From: Emticicia sp031378345
GTDB taxonomy: Bacteria; Bacteroidota; Bacteroidia; Cytophagales; Spirosomataceae
Assembly: GCA_031378345.1 (NCBI GenBank)
Contig: JANNDY010000125.1
Coordinates: 1 to 64,000, forward strand
Reading direction: 5' to 3'
DNA: 64,000 bases
A program made the position numbers and the translations under genes. Below the pieces are notes generated by a model, which saw only the letters and a list, made by a program, of their open reading frames with translations, did not search any database and had not been told where the DNA came from. Positions 1 through 8,177 of this stretch are shown here, piece by piece. Position 1 is the stretch's first letter. The number at the start of each line of letters is the position of its first letter.

Positions 1-114
1 AGTGGGTTGAACAGAAAACCTATTAGTTCAACCCACTTCGGGGTTGGGTTTGATGTTCAATATTACTCCCCAAGTTGGAACTTGGGGCTATTCAAGTTAT
101 AGCCCTTCGGGCTA
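1..114. repeat. Cluster of three intergenic hairpins (REP-like)
   Basis: Three close inverted repeats follow one another: a 12-bp stem (AGTGGGTTGAAC at 1-12 with its complement at about 27-38), a 9-bp stem CCCCAAGTT/AACTTGGGG (68-76/79-87) and a 6-bp stem TAGCCC/GGGCTA (100-105/109-114). The stretch is more GC-rich than its surroundings. It lies just beyond the 3' end of a short DUF3667 gene. Stacked palindromes of this kind resemble REP sequences mobilised by Y1-type (RAYT) transposases, but no transposase is visible here, so this is inference. Confidence 0.55.
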
Positions 115-179
115 CCTTTTGCAGCTAATATTCTTTGTAAAGACCTGATTATCAATAATTTATGACTAAATTAATTTCA

Positions 180-680
180 TCAAATTAAATAATACACCAC
201 TCCGAAGGCATTCATTACTACGTGTTCAAAATAATTATGCCCCCATTTTCTGAATACAAATTTTGTAAAAAGAGCAACCAAAGGAATATATCCCAGCATA
301 AAAAATGAGTTGTAATTAACTGTCATGGACATCAAGTTATCTCCAAATTGCGAATTCAACTTATTTGTAGCCTGCATCATTTTATATAAACCAATGCTTT
401 TAATAGATAAAAAAGCTGAAACACCTGCCAACACAAATGCGAGCGAGATAGGCTTGTAGTGCTTTACTCTATTACCATCAATAAACTCTCTGGCGGTTTT
501 GCCAGGATTTTTGAGTACGTTTAATATTGTATAAAAGAAGCCTTTATTGATATGAAAAAAGGTATATTGGATTTCGTCCCAAATATATTTTTTATCAATT
601 CTTTTATATTTTTTTTGACCGCAGTTGTTGCAAAAACTTTCTTCAAAAGTATGCTGGCAGCAAATACAATTATTTTCCAT
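180..680 (-). CDS. DUF3667-family membrane protein, probably 3'-truncated
   Basis: The 166-residue product begins with a zinc-ribbon-like cysteine set (C5, C8, C17, C20, with CNNCGQ) followed by a conserved stretch ending near NPGKTAREFIDGNR and then hydrophobic segments at about 78-97 and 124-142. This order is typical of DUF3667 proteins of Bacteroidota, whose function is unknown. Family members as I know them are longer, with further membrane segments after the point where this one stops (YYLI then TGA at 180-182). The hairpin cluster at 1-114 begins about 65 bp beyond the stop, so truncation by a repeat-mediated event is plausible. Start chosen at the ATG just before the first cysteines. 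Confidence 0.7.
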   Translation of the reverse strand: MENNCICCQHTFEESFCNNCGQKKYKRIDKKYIWDEIQYTFFHINKGFFYTILNVLKNPGKTAREFIDGNRVKHYKPISLAFVLAGVSAFLSIKSIGLYKMMQATNKLNSQFGDNLMSMTVNYNSFFMLGYIPLVALFTKFVFRKWGHNYFEHVVMNAFGVVYYLI

Positions 681-1059
681 TTCCGTTTTAGGGTTGTTTT
701 CTTGATTTAATTTTAGTGTTTATTTACGATAAAATTATCAAACTTGGCAAAAAGTAGGCAACCAATGCTATTTTTAAATAAAAGTTGTGTGGGAAGTAGT
801 AAGTAAATGCTTTTTCATAAAATTGTGTATTTTAATAAGACCAAAATGTGTAGAATTAGTCTTAAAAAAGGTATTTGCAAAGATTAAATCTTAAAATCAT
901 TTCTAAAAAAATAAATGACAAACTCCCTATTTTGAATGATGAATAGCTACATTAAAGTTTTGAACCAGATAAAAGCCATTTTGCATATCAAATCATGCTG
1001 CTTGTCAAAGAAGCATAATTTATTAAAATTAAGAATTAGAATTTTAGTAATTTTCGGCA
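681..1059. other. Intergenic region, divergent genes, nothing definite
   Basis: This 379-bp AT-rich gap separates the minus-strand DUF3667 gene from the plus-strand kinase gene and must carry both promoters. I see no convincing TTG-N19-TAnnTTTG pair, RNA gene or reading frame with coding character. A short open frame from 936 runs into the kinase gene out of frame and looks spurious. Confidence 0.5.
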
Positions 1060-2094
1060 ATGAAAAAACACCAAACCGAAATACGCTGGCAAGCAATTGT
1101 CTATGGAATTTATTTCATACTTGCTCTAATTCAAGCATATTCTGAGCATCCGAGTCAGGGTATTTTCCTGAAAGATGTTTTAGGCATATTAAGTGTGTCA
1201 ATTTCCGAGTGTATTTTGGTAAATCTATTGGGTAACTGGCTGATGCTCAAATATCCATTTTCTAAATACCCCAAAAAGTACTGTATTTATTTCGTTCTGA
1301 TAATGATTGCATTTCTTGGGTATCGGTATCTTACGGCATATCCCGAATACTCCGACGTGCTGAAAACTTACAGCGGCAAGCAGGATAAAACGTCATTGGT
1401 TTTCTTCTTTTTTATTTCTTGCATCAACTTTGTTATCTCTTTTTTGGTGGCTTTGGGCATTTTTTCAATCAAAAAAAGCCTGAGAATGGAGCGAAAAGCT
1501 CACCGATTAGAACGAGAAGTCAATGAAGCAAGGCTCAAGGTTTTGAAACATCAAATCAACCCACATTTTTTGTACAATACGCTCAGTTATATGTATTCGC
1601 AAGCAAGACCTGTGTCGGAAAATCTCTCAAAAAGTATTTTGATGCTGTCTGATATGATGCGGTATTCGCTCAATAAAACCGATGAAAATGGACTCACACT
1701 TATCGAAAAGGAAATTCAGTACATCGAAAACTTTATTGAAATTCATCGCCTACGATTTGAAGAGAATTTTTATGTAACCTTCGAGATTGAGGGCATTATC
1801 AGCGGAAAAAAAATTGTACCTTTGCTGCTCATCACTTTCGTAGAAAATGCCTTCAAACACGGCAAACTCAACGACCCAAAGCAGCCAATCTCGATTAAGA
1901 TTTCTATCGAAAAAGACTATTTGATATTGTTTGTAGAAAATTATAAACAACAAGGAATTAAAGACGAAACAAGTGGAATCGGACTTGAAAATACTAAAAA
2001 ACGCTTAAATTTGACTTATCCAAAGCAACATTCATTGACTATCATTGATGAAGTAAATTATTTTGCAATTACTCTAAAAATCAACTTTGCATGA
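1060..2094 (+). CDS. LytS-type sensor histidine kinase (His_kinase family)
   Basis: A 344-residue membrane kinase. Four hydrophobic segments occupy roughly residues 11-28, 37-62, 74-92 and 111-135, then a short coiled linker leads to the PF06580 signature HQINPHFLYN (near 164-173), where the histidine is the phosphorylation site. A HATPase region follows with ENAFKHG (N box) and GIGLENTKKRL (G box). No extracytoplasmic sensor domain is present, so the signal is probably sensed in the membrane. The stop overlaps the start of the LytTR regulator by 4 bp (ATGA), which fixes the two as a cotranscribed pair. Function is set by family; the stimulus is unknown. Confidence 0.9.
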   Translation: MKKHQTEIRWQAIVYGIYFILALIQAYSEHPSQGIFLKDVLGILSVSISECILVNLLGNWLMLKYPFSKYPKKYCIYFVLIMIAFLGYRYLTAYPEYSDVLKTYSGKQDKTSLVFFFFISCINFVISFLVALGIFSIKKSLRMERKAHRLEREVNEARLKVLKHQINPHFLYNTLSYMYSQARPVSENLSKSILMLSDMMRYSLNKTDENGLTLIEKEIQYIENFIEIHRLRFEENFYVTFEIEGIISGKKIVPLLLITFVENAFKHGKLNDPKQPISIKISIEKDYLILFVENYKQQGIKDETSGIGLENTKKRLNLTYPKQHSLTIIDEVNYFAITLKINFA

Positions 2095-2810
2095 CCACAA
2101 AAAGATGCCTTGTGCTGGACGACGAGCAACATTCGGTCAATATCCTCACTGAATACATAGAAAAAACGCCAAATTTGAGCTTAATTTCGGCACTAAAAAA
2201 TCCGATTGATGCAATTCCACTCATTCAAAGTGAACAAATTGATATTGCTTTTATTGATGTACAAATGCCCAATCTGACAGGTTTGCAGTTTCTGAAATTA
2301 CTCAATAAAAACACCAAAGTAGTGCTTTGCACGGCCTACTCCGAATATGCCATTGATGGCTATGAACTCAATGTGATTGATTATTTATTGAAACCCATTT
2401 CATTCGATAGATTTTTGCGAAGTATCCAAAAAATTGAAGAAAATAACTCGCCAACAATTCAGAATAAAGCATCAGATAACGATGATAACTATATCTTTGT
2501 AAAAGCAGAATCTAAGGGTAAATTTATTAAAATAAACCTCAAAGACATTCTTTTTATTGAAGGATTAGGCAACTATCAAAAAATACAACTCATTGATAGT
2601 CAGGTAGTTTGCCAACTAAAAATGAAAAATCTCGAAGAACAATTGGCAGCTTATGGTTTTGTGAGGGTTCATAAGTCGTTCCTTGTTCCGCTACATAAAA
2701 TCAACCAAATTGAAGGCAATAAAATACAAATCGGATTTCAAAAAATCCCGATTGGTGATAATTTTAAAGAAGAACTATTTACGGTATTGAAAAGCAAAAT
2801 TTTGGAATAA
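2091..2810 (+). CDS. LytTR-family response regulator
   Basis: This 239-residue protein has a receiver domain (about 1-120; acidic DDE near residue 10, phospho-acceptor D in IAFIDVQMPN, K in DYLLKPI). A C-terminal LytTR DNA-binding domain follows (about 140-239, with FVRVHKSFLVPLHKI). It starts inside the stop codon of the upstream LytS-type kinase, so it is its cognate partner. LytTR regulators bind direct repeats upstream of target promoters; targets here cannot be read from the sequence. It ends 6 bp before the 3' end of the convergent COG0523 gene. Confidence 0.92.
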   Translation: MTTKRCLVLDDEQHSVNILTEYIEKTPNLSLISALKNPIDAIPLIQSEQIDIAFIDVQMPNLTGLQFLKLLNKNTKVVLCTAYSEYAIDGYELNVIDYLLKPISFDRFLRSIQKIEENNSPTIQNKASDNDDNYIFVKAESKGKFIKINLKDILFIEGLGNYQKIQLIDSQVVCQLKMKNLEEQLAAYGFVRVHKSFLVPLHKINQIEGNKIQIGFQKIPIGDNFKEELFTVLKSKILE

Positions 2811-2816
2811 AACTTA

Positions 2817-3803
2817 TCAAATCGTCACCAAACATGCTTTCAATTTCACCTCAAAAACCAACCAATCTAAATCATAATTGGCAATGAGCTCGATGCGGCT
2901 ATCGCGGCGATAGGCGATATATTGCACCGAAAATTCTCGGTCAACAGCATTGATTAGTACCCAATCTTTGCCCGTTCGGAAAACCCCTTTGGCTCTATCA
3001 ACGCCTTGAAGTGTACTAAAAAATTGTCTCAATTTGGGTAAACTAAAAATTTCTTCGGGCGAGAAAATCCAGCCGCAACTATACATTCCTAAGCCTTTGC
3101 TTAGTTTTTTGATGGGTTTTCCAATTTCTAAAACATCACCATTTTCTTCATGGTGGTAATGATGCTCGTGCGAATGTGCTTGTGGAAATTCGGCTTTTCG
3201 ACCTTGAAATGGCTCAATATCAAGCCAATCTACATTTATTTCGCCATTTGAAACTGTTTCTATCAACAGTTTTGGTGGAAATAATGAATTCGCCCAAAGT
3301 TTAAATTTCTCGGCCAACTCCTCTCCTACTAAGTCAGCTTTATTAGCAATAAGCACATCCGCCAAATTGATTTGGTCTTGAAAAGTTTCGTGCGAACGAA
3401 CATTGGCATCAGCCCAACGACGAGGGTCAACCAAACAAATCGTTGCTCTGATTTCGAGAATATCTTTTAAATATTTGCTTTGCAATAAATCTAAGATACT
3501 GGCAGGATGCCCCATGCCCGTTGGTTCAATCAAGATTCGGTCGGGCTTTTGGTTACGTAAAATTGAGGTAAGAGTTACTTGCATAGGCACATTGGCCGTG
3601 CAGCAAATACAACCACCTGCCACTTCTTTTATTATGAGTCCATCTTGTTCGTCAATGGCGGTATGGTCAATCGAAACTGCACCAAATTCGTTGATAATGA
3701 TTGCCCAACGCTCATTGGTGGGTTTATTAGAAAGAATATGTTTGATGGCCGTAGTTTTACCCACACCCAAAAAGCCGGTGATGATATTTACTGGTATTTT
3801 CAT
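2817..3803 (-). CDS. COG0523 (CobW/YeiR-type) metal-chaperone GTPase
   Basis: A 328-residue G3E GTPase starting MKIPVNIITGFLG. It has a Walker A GFLGVGKTT at about 10-18, the family metal-binding motif CICC (C65, C67, C68), a guanine-specificity NKAD, and a histidine-rich insert HSHEHHYHH before a C-terminal CobW_C domain. The family hands metal, often Zn(II), to client proteins; the His-rich stretch supports zinc or a similar metal. A longer frame reaching back to a TTG at 3854 is unlikely because it would include the terminator hairpin of the upstream gene; the ATG at 3801-3803 begins exactly at the conserved N-terminus. The client is not evident from the neighbours. Confidence 0.9.
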   Translation of the reverse strand: MKIPVNIITGFLGVGKTTAIKHILSNKPTNERWAIIINEFGAVSIDHTAIDEQDGLIIKEVAGGCICCTANVPMQVTLTSILRNQKPDRILIEPTGMGHPASILDLLQSKYLKDILEIRATICLVDPRRWADANVRSHETFQDQINLADVLIANKADLVGEELAEKFKLWANSLFPPKLLIETVSNGEINVDWLDIEPFQGRKAEFPQAHSHEHHYHHEENGDVLEIGKPIKKLSKGLGMYSCGWIFSPEEIFSLPKLRQFFSTLQGVDRAKGVFRTGKDWVLINAVDREFSVQYIAYRRDSRIELIANYDLDWLVFEVKLKACLVTI

Positions 3804-3827
3804 AAAGAGAAGATTCTTTATCGATAT

Positions 3828-3869
3828 AAAATCAAAAGGAAGGCTTCGCATCAAAGCGAAGCCTTCCTT
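3828..3869 (-). terminator. Strong intrinsic terminator after the DUF1080 gene
   Basis: A perfect 14-bp stem (3836-3849 with 3856-3869, 6-base loop), read on the minus strand, is followed by a T-rich tail (TTGATTTT). It lies 28 bp downstream of the DUF1080 stop and just upstream of the COG0523 start. Confidence 0.85.
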
Positions 3870-3897
3870 AGAAATAACACCTTTTATGTAAAAAAGT

Positions 3898-4842
3898 TTA
3901 TTTAGCTGGCGTAATTACAATGTTTCGGTATTCAATCGGGCCGTGGTCACCTTGGAAGAAAATAGGTCCAGCTTCGCCTTCATTACTATCTAAGGCTCCT
4001 CCTGTTATTCCTGGAATTTCATTTTTGTAAATAATTGTTTTTCCATTTAAAACAACCGTAACGACTCTACCCACTAAAGTAATATCAAAATTTTGCCATT
4101 CGCCAGCACTTTTGGCTGGCATTTCTAATGGTGCAATAAAACCATAAACAGCACCCAATTGGTCTTTTAAAGGCTCTCTTCCTTTGCTATCTGTAACCTG
4201 AACTTCATATCTACCTCTCAAATAAACGCCGCTATTACTTTCTTCTGGGTATTTGAATTCCACGTGCAATTTAAAATCATTGAATGTACGAACGGTACGA
4301 AGATTAGCACCCGATTTTGGACTTTTTAGCACACCTTTTTCTACAATCCATTGGTTTTCTCCACTTACGACTTGCCATCCGTCAAGGTTTTTACCATTGA
4401 AAAGTTTGATTGGCGTTCCCCAAACTGGAGTTTTTGTATTGTTTAATTTTGGAGCCCTCACGCCAACCCAGCTCAAAGTTTCGCCTTTGGGGGTGTTCAT
4501 CATTCCGCTTAATTTATCGTCTTTTAAAACACCTTCTACTACCAAATCTTGTTCTTCTTTATCCCACTGTGGAGGAATAGAAAATGATATTTTATCATCA
4601 GTGAAGTTGATACGGGAAATAGGTCTGGCACTTCCCCCATCACCTACAAAATGTCCATTTAAGTATTTTACGCCCGAGTGATTTACTTCTAACCAAGAAG
4701 GTACTTTTTTATCGCCTTTGGTAATAGTAATATCCCATCGTCCTTCGATGCTTTTGATTGGTGCTAATTGAGCCATTAATGAGCTACCAGCAATAAAAAT
4801 GAAGGCAGAAATGATTGTGAATTTTTGAAAAAGTGGTTTCAT
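3898..4842 (-). CDS. Exported DUF1080 / 3-keto-disaccharide hydrolase-like protein
   Basis: This 314-residue protein has an N-terminal signal peptide (hydrophobic to about residue 24, SSLMAQ). The first domain, to about 130, is beta-rich with GRWDITITKGDKKVPSWLEV. The C-terminal half (about 140-312) matches the DUF1080 family: LFNGKNLDGW, a GVYLRGRYEVQV core and GPIFFQGDHGPIEYRNI at the end. DUF1080 has a concanavalin-like sandwich fold and includes enzymes acting on 3-keto-glycosides; the exact substrate is not predictable. It is monocistronic: a strong terminator follows, and a possible -7 element lies about 67 bp upstream. Confidence 0.88.
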   Translation of the reverse strand: MKPLFQKFTIISAFIFIAGSSLMAQLAPIKSIEGRWDITITKGDKKVPSWLEVNHSGVKYLNGHFVGDGGSARPISRINFTDDKISFSIPPQWDKEEQDLVVEGVLKDDKLSGMMNTPKGETLSWVGVRAPKLNNTKTPVWGTPIKLFNGKNLDGWQVVSGENQWIVEKGVLKSPKSGANLRTVRTFNDFKLHVEFKYPEESNSGVYLRGRYEVQVTDSKGREPLKDQLGAVYGFIAPLEMPAKSAGEWQNFDITLVGRVVTVVLNGKTIIYKNEIPGITGGALDSNEGEAGPIFFQGDHGPIEYRNIVITPAK

Positions 4843-4908
4843 AGAAATTGTTATTTAGGATGAATAGTGCTATTTAGAATAAATAATCAAAAAAAGCCTT
4901 TTAAATTC

Positions 4909-4916
4909 CAAATGTA
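4909..4916 (-). promoter_or_regulatory. Possible -7 element of the DUF1080 gene
   Basis: TACATTTG on the minus strand fits TAnnTTTG, about 67 bp upstream of the start codon. No clear TTG stands at the expected -33 distance, so this is tentative. Confidence 0.35.
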
Positions 4917-4946
4917 AAAGATTTTGGAATATCACATGATATTTTT

Positions 4947-4967
4947 CATGGATAGTTTTCATCCATG
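4947..4967 (-). terminator. Weak terminator-like hairpin after the aminotransferase gene
   Basis: CATGGAT/ATCCATG (4947-4953/4961-4967) forms a 7-bp stem with a 7-base loop, followed on the minus strand by AAAAATAT rather than a T-run. Its position just past the aminotransferase stop suggests a transcript end, but the poor tail makes this weak. Confidence 0.3.
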
Positions 4968-4987
4968 AATTCAATTTTTAAATGCAA

Positions 4988-5809
4988 TTACCAGTTTTTT
5001 ACCTTTTCATTTATCAAGTCTAACAAAAACTTTGTCTTTGAACCAATTTTTTTGTTGCTTAAAATAATGTTATCTATTTGAGTGATAGGTAAAACTCTTT
5101 TGGTAGTGCTGGTCGTAAAAACTTCATCTGCGGCAAGTAATTCTTCTAAAGTTACATTGCGTTGTTCAATTTTGAAATGACTTTTTGCCAATTCCAAAAC
5201 AAAACGACGAGTAATACCTCGCAAAACTTTTCTGTTTGGTGTAATGAGCGTATCTCCTTTAAAAAGAAATACATTACTACGACTCAACTCGCTGATATAG
5301 CCTCGTTTATGAAACAAAACATCGGTAGCTTTTGCTGCTTTGATGTCAAGTTGCAAAATCATAAGGTGCTTATAATCAATGCTTTTTATTTCGGGAAGGT
5401 CCCGTACATAGTCGTGCGAAATAACTTTTATGCCTGTTTCGTAATCTTGAAGATTCACAGGATGAATGTCTTCGCTGATAATAAGCAAATTTGGCTTTAT
5501 CATGCTCATACTATCTGGCGAATAGCCGCCTGTTAGCACAAAACGTATAGCACAATTATCCAAACCGCTTTTTTCAATCAAATTCAGCACTACTTTATAA
5601 GCGTCTTCTTTTTGAATTGGATTAGGCAAGCACATCAATTTTGACGAACGCTCGTAACGTTCCCAATACCAATCCCACTGAAATGGGCGACCATTATAAG
5701 TAATGAAATAGTCGAAAAGTCCGTAGCCACGAAGTAGCCCTAAGTCAGAAATGTGAATATTTGTTTCTTCTACGGGGCGAATCTCGCCATTAAGGTAACA
5801 GTGGTGCAT
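4988..5809 (-). CDS. Class IV PLP-dependent aminotransferase
   Basis: A 273-residue fold-type IV enzyme. It carries the N-terminal strand-turn LNGEIRP with ISDLGLLRGYGLFDY, the candidate PLP lysine in SIDYKHLM, the ELSRSNVF segment that contacts the cofactor, and a C-terminal DEVFTTSTTKRVLPI. The family covers branched-chain aminotransferase, D-amino-acid aminotransferase and aminodeoxychorismate lyase. The residues visible do not separate these, and the IlvE-type EGTS signature is not obvious, so no gene name is given. It lies on the same strand as the M28 peptidase, 38 bp downstream, and could share its transcript. Confidence 0.85.
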   Translation of the reverse strand: MHHCYLNGEIRPVEETNIHISDLGLLRGYGLFDYFITYNGRPFQWDWYWERYERSSKLMCLPNPIQKEDAYKVVLNLIEKSGLDNCAIRFVLTGGYSPDSMSMIKPNLLIISEDIHPVNLQDYETGIKVISHDYVRDLPEIKSIDYKHLMILQLDIKAAKATDVLFHKRGYISELSRSNVFLFKGDTLITPNRKVLRGITRRFVLELAKSHFKIEQRNVTLEELLAADEVFTTSTTKRVLPITQIDNIILSNKKIGSKTKFLLDLINEKVKNW

Positions 5810-5814
5810 AATCT

Positions 5815-5835
5815 AATGAGTGAATGAGTGAATGA
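5815..5835. repeat. Short direct repeat of an 8-bp unit
   Basis: GAGTGAAT is present twice in tandem with partial copies on both sides, in the 38-bp gap between the M28 peptidase and aminotransferase genes. The same string recurs partly at 19281-19295 inside the start of the exonuclease gene. Confidence 0.6.
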
Positions 5836-5847
5836 CTTTTTCTCATA

Positions 5848-7488
5848 TTATTTTTCAAAAAAATCGCCTTTATTCCAAGTGGGTCTTGCAAAGTTTTGGG
5901 CAATTAAATAACTGGTCAAAAAATTGACTTGTACATATTTTATACTTGCCGACCACACAAAACCATTAGTTATTTCGTCAGATGGCTTATGGTAATTTGC
6001 TTCACGCCATTTTTTTACTTTTTCTGCCAAATTTAAGCTCGGATTGCTAAATCTATAACCATATTTGATATGTAAGGCAGGAATTCCTGCTTTTACAAAA
6101 TTATATTGGTCGCTTCGCACAAAACGTCCTTCGCTTGGGTCAGGGTCTGGCTCGATCTCCAATTTTGCTAAACTTGCCGCTTGTTCTACTACTTTCTGCA
6201 AACTACTATGTTCTGCACCCAAAGGAGCAATTGACTCCAAAGGAGCAAGCAATGTAGGCATATCGGTATTGATGTCGGCAACGATTTGTTGCTTCGGTAC
6301 CGTGGGAAAAGCTGCAAAATAACCCGACCCTAAAAGCCCCATTTCTTCGGCAGTTACAAGCAAGAAAAGCAACGAACGCTTAGGTTTTTGACTAAGTTTT
6401 GAATACATTCGGGCAATTTCTAAGGCACAAGCTACGCCCGAAGCGTTGTCGTGAGCTCCATTATAAATCGAATCGCCATTGATGGGTTTTCCGATGCCCA
6501 AATGGTCGAGATGGGCGGAGTGAATGACATATTCTTTTTTAAGTTTAGCATCAGAACCTTCCAATTTTGCTACAACATTATAACTAACAATATCTTCAAA
6601 TTTGCTTTCATAATGTCCGCTTATAGTACTTTTTAGTGCTTTACTTACATATTTTCCTTTTTCGAGCTGTTGCCAAGTGCTATCGAGCATATTGTTTTCG
6701 GCACGCATCAAGGCTTGCAAAGTTGGTACAGAAATTCCACCAGCTACTTGTATTTTTCCACCCAAAGCCGATGCCGAACTTACTCTTTTTCCTTGTGCCG
6801 TTACCGCTGCCGAAATGCCATTTGATACCATATTATTTGCTGCTGCCTTAAACTGAACCACACTATTGGCATAGTTGCAAACCAGCACACCGATTGCTCC
6901 ATTTTTCGCTGCAAATTCTTGTAAAGTAGCTGGATATTGCAAATGAAGCTTCACATTTGTGAGAAGTTTTTCAGGAACTCTACGCAGCACAACGACAATT
7001 TTCCCTTTTACATCAATATTTTTATAATCTTCAAGTCCAATTTGTGGAGTATCAAAACCAGCCCCAATAAAAACCAAAGGGGCATTGAAATTTACTAATT
7101 TTTGTTCAAGATTTGGCGTAATTGCTAAATCATTTCCAAGTGTTAATTCTTGTTTTTTTCCATCGGGCAAAGTCAAAGTAAACCTAAGTGTTTCTTTTAC
7201 CAATTTGGCTTTTCTTAAAATTACTTTTTGGGTAAATCCACCATTTTCCCCCGCAGGTTTTAGCCCCATTTCTTTATATTGCTTGATAGCATAATCAACC
7301 GCCATTTGGTAACCTTCTTTTCCAGGAAGTCTGCCTTTGAGTTTATCGTCGGACAAATAAGCAACATGGGCTTTTATACGGTTGGTGTCAATTGTTTCAA
7401 GGTGCTTTAAAACTTGCTCAGAAACTAAATTTTGGGCGTTGGTTGATAGTGCAAAAAAACAAAAAAGTAGTAGAAAAGTGGTTTTCAT
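5848..7488 (-). CDS. Exported M28-family zinc aminopeptidase with PA domain
   Basis: A 546-residue protein with a signal peptide (cleavage likely after LSTNA). A protease-associated domain occupies roughly 130-270, and the M28 catalytic domain follows. Zinc ligands and catalytic residues visible are H and D in HSAHLDHLG, D in GAHDNASGVA, EE in LLVTAEEMGLLGS, and D in VADINTDMP. The family removes N-terminal residues from peptides in the periplasm or outside the cell. A promoter-like pair lies upstream in the gap to the divergent gene at 7595. The aminotransferase gene follows closely on the same strand. Confidence 0.92.
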   Translation of the reverse strand: MKTTFLLLFCFFALSTNAQNLVSEQVLKHLETIDTNRIKAHVAYLSDDKLKGRLPGKEGYQMAVDYAIKQYKEMGLKPAGENGGFTQKVILRKAKLVKETLRFTLTLPDGKKQELTLGNDLAITPNLEQKLVNFNAPLVFIGAGFDTPQIGLEDYKNIDVKGKIVVVLRRVPEKLLTNVKLHLQYPATLQEFAAKNGAIGVLVCNYANSVVQFKAAANNMVSNGISAAVTAQGKRVSSASALGGKIQVAGGISVPTLQALMRAENNMLDSTWQQLEKGKYVSKALKSTISGHYESKFEDIVSYNVVAKLEGSDAKLKKEYVIHSAHLDHLGIGKPINGDSIYNGAHDNASGVACALEIARMYSKLSQKPKRSLLFLLVTAEEMGLLGSGYFAAFPTVPKQQIVADINTDMPTLLAPLESIAPLGAEHSSLQKVVEQAASLAKLEIEPDPDPSEGRFVRSDQYNFVKAGIPALHIKYGYRFSNPSLNLAEKVKKWREANYHKPSDEITNGFVWSASIKYVQVNFLTSYLIAQNFARPTWNKGDFFEK

Positions 7489-7511
7489 AAAGTTTGTTTG
7501 AGATTTTTTAT

Positions 7512-7544
7512 CAAAAGTAAAGTTTCTTCCTTAAAGCTACGCAA
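7512..7544 (-). promoter_or_regulatory. Bacteroidota-type promoter of the M28 peptidase gene
   Basis: On the minus strand TACTTTTG (7519-7512) fits TAnnTTTG, with a TTG 22 bp further upstream (7544-7542). It is about 25 bp before the start codon. Confidence 0.5.
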
Positions 7545-7594
7545 CCCAGAAGCTTTTTTTTGCATCTGTAAAGAAAACAAAATTCTGAAAAACT

Positions 7595-8101
7595 ATGAAA
7601 AAGCTATTTTTAATGTTCTTTGCGGTGGTATTTAGTACCCAAACTTTTGCTCAAACGGCAGCTCTCAAACAACAAACCGATTGGCTGACGAGTCAGCTAA
7701 ACAAATTAGTAATTGATGATGACAACCGAAAAATGAATGTCAACGATAGAAAGTCTAAACCAGTCTTTTCGTTTGCAGGAAGCAAAATGTTGATGAATTT
7801 AAGTGCCAAAGAAGAGAATTTCTCAATGGGCTTCAATATTAGTTGGCTTTTGAAAGATGTGAGAAAAGTAAGCTACCAAAAGCAAAAAGATGGCAATTAC
7901 AAATTAGTGTTAGACATACCAGCCGACAGAATCAAAATGGATTTGGGTTTTGGCAAAGACAATACAATTGGCGGTTCGTTTAATGTCAAAGACAAAGAAG
8001 ACAAAGACCCAACATCTTTTACACTTAGTACAAAAGATGAAGCTTTAGTCAAAGAAATGGTTCAGCGATTTGAAGGAGCGATTAGAGAGCTGAGGAGGTA
8101 A
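7595..8101 (+). CDS. Small exported protein of unknown function
   Basis: This 168-residue protein begins with a clear signal peptide (MKKLFLMFFAVVFSTQTFA, cleavage before QTAAL). The mature part is charged and beta-rich, with no cysteines, membrane segment or motif I recognise; it alternates Lys/Asp-rich strands such as KVSYQKQKDGNYKLVLDI. It stands alone between a divergent peptidase gene and a convergent ettA, with a shared terminator after it. A small periplasmic protein is all that can be supported. Confidence 0.75.
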   Translation: MKKLFLMFFAVVFSTQTFAQTAALKQQTDWLTSQLNKLVIDDDNRKMNVNDRKSKPVFSFAGSKMLMNLSAKEENFSMGFNISWLLKDVRKVSYQKQKDGNYKLVLDIPADRIKMDLGFGKDNTIGGSFNVKDKEDKDPTSFTLSTKDEALVKEMVQRFEGAIRELRR

Positions 8102-8131
8102 ATTGCTTATAATCAATCAATTATGTATAAT

Positions 8132-8162
8132 AAAAGCCGAAGGTTATTTGTCTTCGGCTTTT
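8132..8162. terminator. Bidirectional terminator between convergent genes
   Basis: AAAAGCCGAAG (8132-8142) and CTTCGGCTTTT (8152-8162) form an 11-bp stem with A/T tails on both sides. It serves the small exported protein on the plus strand and ettA on the minus strand. Confidence 0.9.
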
Positions 8163-8177
8163 ATTAATTGACAAACC

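Noticed and set aside
3804..3854. Longer start for the COG0523 gene at a TTG upstream
   Set aside because: It would translate half of the strong terminator hairpin of the DUF1080 gene and add residues with no family match; the ATG at 3801-3803 opens the conserved N-terminus.
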